The position numbers and the translations under genes are program-made. Below, piece by piece: positions 1-5,700 of a DNA stretch of 5,700 nt. The stretch is from an uncultured Gemella sp. (GTDB taxonomy: Bacteria > Bacillota > Bacilli > Staphylococcales > Gemellaceae), in contig CAMYEU010000116.1 of NCBI GenBank assembly GCA_947254465.1, positions 1-5,700 of the forward strand, in the 5' to 3' direction. Numbering within the stretch: position 1 is the stretch's first letter; every line of letters begins with the position of its first letter. The notes under the pieces are model-generated. The model saw only the letters and a program-made list of their open reading frames with translations, was not told where the DNA came from and did not search any database.

Positions 1-49
1 ACGAGATCCTGAGATGTCTCGTGGGCTCGGAGATGTGTATAAGAGACAG
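1..49 (+). other. Nextera P7/i7 sequencing adapter (not genomic)
   Basis: This is synthetic library sequence. Bases 1-7 are the tail of the P7 flow-cell oligo, 8-15 (CCTGAGAT) match an i7 index, 16-30 are the Nextera read-2 arm, and 31-49 are the 19-bp Tn5 mosaic end AGATGTGTATAAGAGACAG. Genomic sequence begins at about base 50. The segment is an inverted copy of the right end of the window. It should be trimmed and must not be read as a transposon end. Confidence 0.98.
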
Positions 50-685
50 GGGGTACCAGGAGTTCAACCAGGTCATGTTGTCGTAATTGGAGCCGGAGTT
101 GCTGGAACAGCAGCAGCTACAGCAGCCTCAGGACTAGGAGCGCGTGTAACAATGTTAGATGTTAACCTTGATCGTTTAACTGAATTATCACATATTTTTG
201 GTGGAAAAGTAGAAACAGTCTACTCTAATAAATTGAACATTGCTAATGCAATAAAAACTGCTGATTTAGTAGTAAGTACTGTATTAATTCCAGGGGCAAA
301 AGCACCAAAACTTGTAACTAAAGAAATGATTAAAGATATGCCTGACGGAGGAGTAATTGTTGATGTAGCAATCGATCAAGGAGGTACAACTGAATTTACA
401 GAAGGACGTCCAACAAGTCATGATAACCCAATCTTTATAGAAGAAGGTGTGTTACATTACTCTGTTGCTAATATTCCAGGAGCAGTTGCAGAAACAGCTA
501 CATATGCATTATGTAATGCTACTGCAAAATATGTAAAACTTATAGCGAAATTAGGTGTTAAAGGGGCAGTAGCTAAGTTCCCTGAATTAGTACCAGGTGT
601 CAATGTAGCTAATGGTAAAGTAACATTCAAAGCAGTGGCTGACGATTTAGGATATGAATATACATCAGTAGAAGATGCTTTGTAG
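50..685 (+). CDS. ald: Alanine dehydrogenase, C-terminal fragment (5' end missing)
   Basis: Alanine dehydrogenase (EC 1.4.1.1) is a cytosolic enzyme that reversibly deaminates L-alanine to pyruvate and ammonia with NAD. The 211 genomic codons cover the NAD-binding domain and the C-terminal return to the catalytic domain. Numbering from base 50, the dinucleotide-binding loop GAGVAG is at residues 14-19, and acidic D37 ends the second strand, where the NAD ribose binds. The family signatures VLIPGAKAP (78-86), VDVAIDQGG (104-112, with catalytic-site D109) and HYSVANIPGAV (136-146, with N141) follow. The end, DLGYEY plus a short tail, matches the family C-terminus. Family members are about 370-380 aa, so roughly 155-160 N-terminal residues, including the pyruvate-binding lysine and histidine, lie off the contig. 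The frame stays open into the adapter: an apparent ATG at 14 adds 12 spurious residues (MSRGLGDVYKRQ) and is not the real start. A terminator follows, so it ends its transcript. Confidence 0.95.
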   Translation, partial: GVPGVQPGHVVVIGAGVAGTAAATAASGLGARVTMLDVNLDRLTELSHIFGGKVETVYSNKLNIANAIKTADLVVSTVLIPGAKAPKLVTKEMIKDMPDGGVIVDVAIDQGGTTEFTEGRPTSHDNPIFIEEGVLHYSVANIPGAVAETATYALCNATAKYVKLIAKLGVKGAVAKFPELVPGVNVANGKVTFKAVADDLGYEYTSVEDAL

Positions 686-728
686 TACAATAGTAGAATT
701 TAAAAACAAAAAATAGTTATATTGTATA

Positions 729-770
729 GGGAGTGAGATGTATATGATTTTATGTATCTCACTTCTTTTT
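729..770 (+). terminator. Rho-independent terminator of ald
   Basis: The arms 732-744 and 751-763 pair over 13 bp (AGTGAGAT with ATCTCACT, then two G-U pairs and three A-T pairs) around a 6-nt loop. The stem can be extended outward by G-U and G-C pairs to 729/766. A run of five T's follows at 766-770. It starts 44 bases after the ald stop codon, so it should end the ald transcript and separate it from the permease gene. Confidence 0.85.
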
Positions 771-893
771 GATTAGGAATTTAATTTAGTTAGAGCAAAA
801 ATAAAATTATACTATTTTATTAAGTTATTTATTAATATCCTTTTTTCTTTACTTACATAATTGAAGTATATAGTAGTAATTAGTTTCTAACTA
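771..893. other. AT-rich intergenic stretch, no gene seen
   Basis: This is the upstream part of the 271-base gap between ald and the permease. It is very AT-rich, with stops in all frames and no ORF having a credible RBS. I see no riboswitch or T-box-like structure. A short inverted repeat (TAGTT at 881-885, AACTA at 889-893) sits just upstream of the permease -10 element, but it is too short to call an operator. Confidence 0.5.
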
Positions 894-902
894 TGATATA
901 AT
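894..902 (+). promoter_or_regulatory. Extended -10 promoter of the permease gene
   Basis: The bases TGATATAAT form a consensus TATAAT hexamer (897-902) preceded by TG at 894-895, the extended -10 arrangement common in low-GC Bacillota. No good -35 hexamer sits 16-18 bases upstream, which is tolerated in extended -10 promoters. Transcription would start near 908-910, giving a leader of about 48 nt. That is too short for a T-box or large riboswitch. Confidence 0.65.
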
Positions 903-956
903 TTAGTGGTACAAAAAAATAAGGGATAATATTTAATAAAAATTAGGAGGCTTATC

Positions 957-2327
957 ATGAGTGTTTTTAGAAAAAAATCAATTGACTCAATTTTAGCAGA
1001 ATCAAGAAACAAGACATTGACTCCTACGATGAAAACTATGGATTTAGTTTTATTCGGAATTGGGGCAATTATTGGATCGGGAATTTTAGTATTAACAGGT
1101 AAAGCTTCAGCAGAAGCAGGACCAGCTGTAGTATTTTCATTCTTAATCGCAGGATTAGCATGTTGTTTAGCAGCTCTTTGCTATGCGGAGTTAGCTTCGA
1201 CAATTCCATCAAGTGGAAGTACATATACTTATTTATATGTATCAGTTGGTGAAATTGTTGCGTATGCAATAGGATGGGTATTAATAGGTGGATATGTCTT
1301 AACTGCTGCGACAGTTGCTAATGGATGGTCTAGTTATTTTTCACGTTTATTAGCAGGTCTTGGAATAGATTTACCAAAAGAACTTTATACATTACCTTCA
1401 GCAGATGGATATGGTAATATACCAGCTATTATTATTGTATTATTAATTACATTTATCCTATCAAAAGGAACATCAAGTAGTAAACTAGTAAATAACTTAA
1501 TGGTAGCAGCAAAAGTTGGGATTGTAATCTTATTTATAGTTGTTGGTGCATTTTATGTAGAACCAACAAACTGGACAAATAATTTTGCTCCATCTGGGGC
1601 TTCAGGAGTGATGTTAGCAGCGACTACGGTATTTTTCGCTTATCTTGGATTTGATGCGATTTCTACTTCAGCAGAAGAAACTATTAATCCTGAAAAATCA
1701 TTACCAAAAGCAATTATTATTACGATGCTAGTTTGTACAACATTCTACATCTTAGTATGTTTAGTATTGACAGGGGTAGTTGAATATAGCCGTTTAGGAA
1801 CTGGTGATGCACTAGCGTTCGTATTGGAAGAAGTAGGACAAAATAAAGTTGCTGGTGTTGTATCTTTAGGTGCAGTTATTGGACTAATGGCAGGAATCCT
1901 GTCATTTATGTATGCAGGTATTCGTATCACATATACAATTGCACGTGATGGACTATTACCAAAAGGCTTAACTAAAGTTAATGCAAGTAAAGTACCAAGT
2001 ACGGTAACATGGGGACTAGGAATTTTAACAGCGGTATTAGCTGGATTCTTACCATTAGGGAAACTAGCGGATTTAGCTAATGTAGCATCAATTATAGCAT
2101 TTGCGTTAGTGAGTTATACTACAATTGTATTCTATAAAAAATTCCCAGATTTAAAACGTGGATTTAGAGTACCAGGGATGCCGATATTACCAATAATCTC
2201 TATTATACTATTTGGAGCGCTATTATACAGCGTAACATTAACAACATGGATTATCTTTATTGTTTGGGTAATTGTAGGGATGATAGTATACTTTACATTC
2301 TCATATAAAAATAGTAAATTAAAATAA
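957..2327 (+). CDS. APC-superfamily amino-acid permease (YfnA/CAT-like)
   Basis: This is a complete 456-aa membrane transporter that probably imports amino acids by proton symport. Its closest remembered relatives are B. subtilis YfnA and the cationic amino-acid transporter branch of the APC superfamily, which also contains the alanine transporter GkApcT. About 12 hydrophobic segments follow a short charged N-terminus. TM1 carries the unwound substrate-binding motif GIGAIIGSGI (34-43). The region 226-250 (FFAYLGFDA, AEE, NP, LP) is the TM6 and following-loop signature of the family. The conserved DGLLP is at 331-335 and RVP at 404-406. The ATG at 957 has a perfect AGGAGG (945-950) six bases upstream. 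The gene appears monocistronic, with its own promoter and a terminator right after the stop. Substrate cannot be fixed from sequence; alanine is plausible given the ald neighbour, and cationic or branched amino acids are alternatives. Confidence 0.92.
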   Translation: MSVFRKKSIDSILAESRNKTLTPTMKTMDLVLFGIGAIIGSGILVLTGKASAEAGPAVVFSFLIAGLACCLAALCYAELASTIPSSGSTYTYLYVSVGEIVAYAIGWVLIGGYVLTAATVANGWSSYFSRLLAGLGIDLPKELYTLPSADGYGNIPAIIIVLLITFILSKGTSSSKLVNNLMVAAKVGIVILFIVVGAFYVEPTNWTNNFAPSGASGVMLAATTVFFAYLGFDAISTSAEETINPEKSLPKAIIITMLVCTTFYILVCLVLTGVVEYSRLGTGDALAFVLEEVGQNKVAGVVSLGAVIGLMAGILSFMYAGIRITYTIARDGLLPKGLTKVNASKVPSTVTWGLGILTAVLAGFLPLGKLADLANVASIIAFALVSYTTIVFYKKFPDLKRGFRVPGMPILPIISIILFGALLYSVTLTTWIIFIVWVIVGMIVYFTFSYKNSKLK

Positions 2328-2340
2328 CTTATAAAATAGA

Positions 2341-2374
2341 ATCGACTATAACGTAGGTGTTATAGTCGATTTTT
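2341..2374. terminator. Terminator between convergent permease and nuclease genes
   Basis: A perfect 12-bp stem (ATCGACTATAAC at 2341-2352, GTTATAGTCGAT at 2359-2370) encloses a 6-nt loop, GTAGGT. On the plus strand, five T's run from 2370 to 2374, ending the permease transcript 14 bases after its stop codon. Read on the minus strand, the same hairpin is followed by TCTATTTTAT, a weaker U-rich tail. It probably also serves the nuclease gene, whose stop codon is 21 bases away on the other side. Confidence 0.9.
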
Positions 2375-2394
2375 ATATATCGTTAATATCTATT

Positions 2395-2940
2395 TTAGTT
2401 ATATGACCAGAGGTTACGTTTATTACTTTTGGCTTTATTTTGAGCTTTTTTATATTTATCTAAATATCTTGTATCTGGAGGTTTGACGTATTTAATTTCT
2501 GCTAAACCTTCTAATAGTAGTTTTTCTTGAATATTAATATCATCAGCATAGACGTAACATAAAGCTCTATGATATTTGTCTACTTTTTCATAAACATCAA
2601 ATTCGATTTCAACATTTTTAGCTTTAGATAATAATTTTCCATTTAGTTCACTAGCTTCAGGTCCATATTTTTGTACTTCAACTCCTGGTTTGACAGTCTC
2701 CGGAGTATCAATTAATAAATATCTCACTTTTAATTCTTTATTATTAAAGTTAACTATAATAGTATCACCATCAATTTTTTTTATAAAATTGACCTTATAC
2801 TTTGTTTTGTCTCCTTTAATACTGACGCCATTAATAGTAGTTTCTTTATAATTCTCACTAGTTTGATTAATTATCAAAGCGATAATTAAAAATACTACTG
2901 TGAATAAACTAAAGAAAATAATAAATACTTTTTTATTCAT
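2395..2940 (-). CDS. Membrane-anchored thermonuclease (SNase-like)
   Basis: This 181-aa protein belongs to the staphylococcal nuclease family, Ca2+-dependent enzymes that cut DNA and RNA to 3'-phosphonucleotides. Residues about 5-25 are one strongly hydrophobic stretch after MNKK, with no obvious AxA cleavage site, so it may be an uncleaved anchor or a signal peptide; the catalytic domain would face outside. The nuclease fold spans about 48-180. Residues equivalent to S. aureus nuclease can all be found: D59 (D21) in IDGDT, R73 (R35), D78, T79 and E81 (D40, T41, E43) in LLIDTPET, and R125 (R87) in DKYHRALCYVYAD. KYGPEAS (91-97) and the C-terminal NLWS also match. It should therefore be active. 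The ATG at 2940 has AAGGGGG (2948-2954 on the plus strand) seven bases upstream. It is divergent from cas9, 243 bp away, and convergent with the permease. Likely roles are extracellular DNA degradation or nucleotide scavenging; a link to CRISPR is not shown. Confidence 0.93.
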   Translation of the reverse strand: MNKKVFIIFFSLFTVVFLIIALIINQTSENYKETTINGVSIKGDKTKYKVNFIKKIDGDTIIVNFNNKELKVRYLLIDTPETVKPGVEVQKYGPEASELNGKLLSKAKNVEIEFDVYEKVDKYHRALCYVYADDINIQEKLLLEGLAEIKYVKPPDTRYLDKYKKAQNKAKSNKRNLWSYN

Positions 2941-3027
2941 AATAATTCCCCCTTAATATTAATTTTAACATTTTTGAAGATTTGGATAAAGTTACAAAAT
3001 AACAATAGTAATAAAATTTAATAGTTG

Positions 3028-3045
3028 TTATACAAATTCATAAAA
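3028..3045. repeat. Degenerate second copy of the cas9 palindrome
   Basis: TTATACAAATTCATAAAA matches the 18-bp palindromic core at 3114-3131 at 15 of 18 positions in the same register. Centre-to-centre distance is 86 bp, about eight helical turns, and the two copies flank the predicted cas9 promoter. In so AT-rich a region a chance match is quite possible. If real, it could be an auxiliary operator. It also overlaps a weak minus-strand -35-like TTGTAT (3030-3035) that might serve the nuclease gene. Confidence 0.3.
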
Positions 3046-3060
3046 AACAAAAAAAAATTT
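3042..3060 (+). promoter_or_regulatory. A/T tract, possible UP element of cas9 promoter
   Basis: A nearly pure run of A's ending in T's, broken by one C at 3048, lies about 45-65 bases upstream of the predicted cas9 transcription start. That is roughly where UP elements contact the alpha subunits of RNA polymerase. Such tracts are also intrinsically bent. The support is position and composition only. Confidence 0.35.
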
Positions 3061-3069
3061 TCACATTAC

Positions 3070-3099
3070 TTTCAATATTTACAGTGTTTATGGTAAAAT
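3070..3099 (+). promoter_or_regulatory. Putative cas9 promoter (extended -10)
   Basis: TGGTAAAAT at 3091-3099 gives a TAAAAT -10 hexamer (one mismatch to TATAAT) with an upstream TG, so an extended -10 element. The best-spaced -35 candidates, TTTCAA (3070-3075) and TTCAAT (3071-3076), are poor, as is common for extended -10 promoters. Transcription would start near 3105-3107, giving a 5' leader of about 78 nt whose first 30 bases are the palindrome at 3108-3137. Confidence 0.5.
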
Positions 3100-3107
3100 A
3101 AGAGATG

Positions 3108-3137
3108 TAAGTGTTTTACAAATTTGTAAAATACTTA
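3108..3137. promoter_or_regulatory. 30-bp palindrome at the cas9 transcription start (candidate operator)
   Basis: The 18-bp core TTTTACAAATTTGTAAAA (3114-3131) is a perfect palindrome. After one mismatched pair (G3113/T3132, a G-U in RNA) it continues as TAAGT (3108-3112) opposite ACTTA (3133-3137), so 14 of 15 base pairs of dyad symmetry are kept. It begins just after the predicted transcription start, the classic place for a repressor to block initiation or early elongation. The TACAAATTTGTA centre resembles dyads bound by winged-helix repressors such as the MarR/OhrR group, but I cannot assign it to a known regulator. As RNA it could fold into a 12-bp hairpin with a 6-nt loop. It lacks a following U-tract, so it is not a terminator. 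Confidence 0.65.
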
Positions 3138-3183
3138 ATAGGAAAATATAAATAGCAGTTTTTTAAGTGGAGGAAAAGTAGAT

Positions 3184-5656
3184 ATGGCCGATAAAATATG
3201 GTATCTAGGTTTGGATATTGGTTCTGCAAGTGTAGGTTGGGCAGCAACGGATACTGAGTATAAAATAATTAGAAAAAATAAAAAGAGATTATGGGGAGCT
3301 AGATTATTCGAAGAAGCTACAACAGCAGAAGACCGTCGAGGTTATCGTTCTAGTAGAAGGAGACTCGCTAGAAGAAAATGGCGCTTAAATCTTCTTGAGG
3401 AGTTATTCGCTGCAGAAGTAAAAAGGATAGATGAGACATTCTTCCTAAGATTAAAAGAAAGTCAATACCATTATGAGGATAAAACTCATAGGGTTCCTTA
3501 TGCGATTTTTAATGATAAAGACTATACAGATAAAGACTATTATAGTGATTATCCAACGATTTATCATCTAAGATCAAAACTTATGTCTGAAAAAAATCCA
3601 GATATAAGAAAGGTATTTTTAGCTATACACCATATTCTAAAGAACAGAGGTCACTTTTTACTACAGGGGCAAAGTTTTAAAGATGGTAATTTAAAAGATT
3701 TAATTAAAGAATTATTAGAGCTTGACATACTTAATGTAGGATTTGATGTGTCAGAAGAAGTTGTTGCTAAATTTGTGGATATTTCATTAGAGAAAAAAAC
3801 TTTAACAGATAAGGTAAATGATCTTAAGGAACTTTATCCAAAAGAAAAACAATTATTAGAAGTTTTTAGATTAATTTTTGGTGGGAAAACTTCATTAGAT
3901 AAATTATTCGCAATAGAAGAATATAAAGAATTAGATGCCACTATAAAATCTATATCATTTAAAGAGAAGATTTATGAAGAAGTTCGTTATGATTATGAGC
4001 AAGTATTATCAAATTATATAGAGCTTCTTGATTTAGCTAAGCTAGTTTACGATAGTATTATTTTGTCAGATACTAAAAAAGAAGGAAAAACACTATCGGA
4101 ATCAAAAATAGAACTTTACGAAAAACATAAAAATGATTTATTAAAATTAAAAAATCTTGTAAAAAATGATTCTAAATTATCTGAAGAAAAAAAAGTGGAG
4201 TTATATACTTCAATATTTAAAGAAGATAAAGATAAAGGTACTAACTACGTAAATTATATCCGTAAGAGTGAAGAAGGTAAAGGATGTAACTATGAGGACT
4301 TCAAGAAATTCCTAGTTAAAGAATTAGCAAAACTAGAAGAAAGTTCAGTTAAGGCTGAGATAATTAAAGAGTTAGACTTAGAACAGTTTTTACCACTTCA
4401 AAGAACAAAAGATAATTCAGTAGTACCTTATCAAATCCATAAAGAAGAATTGGTAAAAATTTTAGATAATGCTGTTAAATATCATGACTTCTTAGATGAA
4501 AAAGATGAGAGTGGTTATAGTGTAAGAGAAAAAGTGGTTCAATTATTAGAATTTAGAATACCTTACTACGTTGGTCCTCTTAATTCTAGTAAAAAAGCAA
4601 AAGAAGACGGTTTTGCGTGGTCTGTAAGAAATAAGGGATATGAAAATACACCAGTAACACCATGGAACTACAGTAAAGTTATAGATGAAAGTGAAAGTGC
4701 AGAAAAATTTATCGAAAACTTAACTAACAAATGTACATATCTTAAAGGAGAAGATGTACTTCCGAAGAATTCATTACTTTACTCTGAATTTGCACTGTTA
4801 GATGAGTTGAATAGACTTAAATATGATGGTAATAGAATCAGTCTTGAAGCTAGAAATACAATTATAGAGAAACTATTTAAACAACAAGGAAAAAAAGTAA
4901 CAAAAAATAGTATAAAAAATCTTCTTAAGGCTGAAGGTTATATAGACGGTAAAGGTGAAATCGAAGGTATTGATATTACCGTGAAAACCGATCTTAGGGC
5001 ATATAGAGATTTCAAGAAAATTCTAGGAGACAAGTTTAATTCTGAGCATGTAGAAAATATAATTCTTTGGATTACACTATACGGAGAATCTAGAAAACTA
5101 ATAAAAGCCAAAATTGAATCTGTTTATGGAGATATTTATTCTAAAGATGAAATTACTAAAATGTCTAGATTAGTTTACAAGGATTGGGGAAAATACTCAA
5201 GAAAACTGTTGACAGAATTAGTTAGTAAAAAGCTGTATAATGAAGAAACAGGGGAATGTCTAAATATCATTGGAGCTATGCGTAAAAATAATATTCTATT
5301 TATGGAATTATTGGCTGATAGATTTGATTATTCAGAACAAATATCAAAATTCAATAAAGAACTTCAAGAAGAGGTGACAGAGATTACACCGGAAATTCTA
5401 GATGATTTATATGTATCTCCAGCGGTTAAACGTTCAATTTGGCAAACTGTTAGAATAGTAGAAGAGCTTAAGAAAATTATAGGTTGTGCACCAACAAAAA
5501 TCTTTGTAGAGACAACGAGATCCAACCAAGGGAAGAAAGAACCAACAGATTCTCGTAAAAAACAATTAGAACTTGCTTATAAAGCAGCTAAGAAAGATGT
5601 AAAAGAGTTAGAAAAAGAAATAGATGAGTTAAAGTTTGATACGTTGAACAATAGAC
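3184..5656 (+). CDS. cas9: Type II-A CRISPR nuclease Cas9, N-terminal 824 residues (3' end missing)
   Basis: Cas9 is the RNA-guided DNA endonuclease of type II CRISPR-Cas immunity; it uses crRNA and tracrRNA, cutting one strand with RuvC and the other with HNH. RuvC-I is at residues 8-19 (LGLDIGSASVGW, catalytic D11, equivalent to D10 of SpCas9). The arginine-rich bridge helix spans about 50-75. The long, mostly alpha-helical REC lobe runs from about 76 to 735. RuvC-II is at about 745-780 (SPAVKRSIWQTV, then KIFVET with catalytic E776). A charged helical linker (about 790-816) leads toward HNH, which is lost with RuvC-III and the PAM-interacting domain. Patches such as DTEYK, YEKHK, VLPKNSLLYSE and IPYYVGP recall Treponema denticola Cas9 (about 1,395 aa), so about 60% is present. 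There is no frameshift or stop. GGAGG (3169-3173) precedes the ATG by 10 bases. The frame stays open through the adapter to 5700, adding 15 spurious residues plus one hybrid codon boundary. cas1, cas2 and csn2 probably follow. Confidence 0.96.
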
Positions 5657-5700
5657 CTGTCTCTTATACACATCTCCGAGCCCACGAGACATCTCAGGAT
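5657..5700 (-). other. Nextera P7/i7 sequencing adapter (not genomic)
   Basis: Bases 5657-5675 are the reverse complement of the 19-bp Tn5 mosaic end, 5676-5690 the read-2 arm, 5691-5698 (ATCTCAGG) the i7 index, and 5699-5700 the start of the P7 tail. The whole 44 bases are the exact reverse complement of bases 6-49. Genomic sequence stops at about 5656, inside cas9. The terminal inverted repeat is therefore technical. Confidence 0.98.

Noticed and set aside
457..690. Minus-strand 77-codon open frame antisense to ald
   Set aside because: It lies wholly opposite a conserved coding region, has no recognisable domain and no convincing RBS; it is a shadow frame.
686..726. Inverted repeat TACAATA (686-692) / TATTGTA (720-726) after the ald stop
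   Set aside because: Only 7 AT-rich pairs around a 27-base loop; expected by chance, and the real terminator follows directly.
738..776. 12-residue micro-ORF starting at ATG 738 after a GGGAGTGAG sequence
   Set aside because: It overlaps the ald terminator hairpin, so the apparent RBS is better explained as the terminator stem; it is too short to support.
903..956. T-box or other amino-acid riboswitch in the permease leader
   Set aside because: The predicted leader is only about 48 nt, without conserved T-box sequence or an attenuator hairpin.
1069..1930. Minus-strand open frames (1069-1269 and 1745-1930) inside the permease gene
   Set aside because: They are low-complexity antisense shadows of the permease, with no RBS and no domain.
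3101..3140. Reading the cas9-leader palindrome as a terminator or CRISPR repeat
   Set aside because: No U-tract follows the hairpin, and there is no spaced direct-repeat pattern anywhere in the window; no CRISPR array is present.
6..5700. Terminal inverted repeats suggesting a composite or Tn5-like transposon carrying cas9
   Set aside because: The repeats are exact Nextera adapter components including an i7 index; no transposase gene or target-site duplication is present.

Overview
The window is an assembled contig from a low-GC member of the Bacillota. Codons are AT-rich, ribosome binding sites are strong (AGGAGG, GGAGG, AAGGGGG), and the proteins resemble those of Bacillales and Lactobacillales. 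Gemella or a close relative is my best guess, from overall feel only; no marker gene is present to prove it. Bases 1-49 and 5657-5700 are not genomic. They are Illumina Nextera (Tn5) adapters with the same i7 index, in inverted orientation, so the biological sequence is about 50-5656 and the genes at both ends are cut by the contig edge.

Layout: (1) 50-685 (+) is the C-terminal part of alanine dehydrogenase (ald), followed by a hairpin-plus-T-tract terminator at 729-770. (2) 957-2327 (+) is a complete 12-TM amino-acid permease of the APC superfamily (YfnA/CAT-like), with its own extended -10 promoter and a strong RBS. (3) 2341-2374 is a 12-bp-stem terminator between the convergent permease and nuclease genes. 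(4) 2395-2940 (-) is a complete membrane-anchored staphylococcal-nuclease-like protein with all catalytic residues. (5) 2941-3183 is a divergent intergenic region holding an A-rich tract, a probable extended -10 promoter and a striking near-perfect 30-bp palindrome just downstream of it. (6) 3184-5656 (+) is the first 824 codons of a type II-A cas9, cut just before its HNH domain.

The first half is amino-acid metabolism: Ald interconverts alanine and pyruvate, and the permease may bring in its substrate, although the two genes are separately transcribed. The second half is the left border of a type II-A CRISPR-Cas locus. The Cas9 resembles the Treponema denticola-type branch more than S. pyogenes Cas9. 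cas1, cas2, csn2, the array and the tracrRNA are not in the window, and would be expected beyond the right edge or elsewhere.

The least explained element is the palindrome over the predicted cas9 transcription start, with a degenerate second copy 86 bp upstream. It looks like an operator for a repressor of cas9, and possibly of the divergent nuclease.
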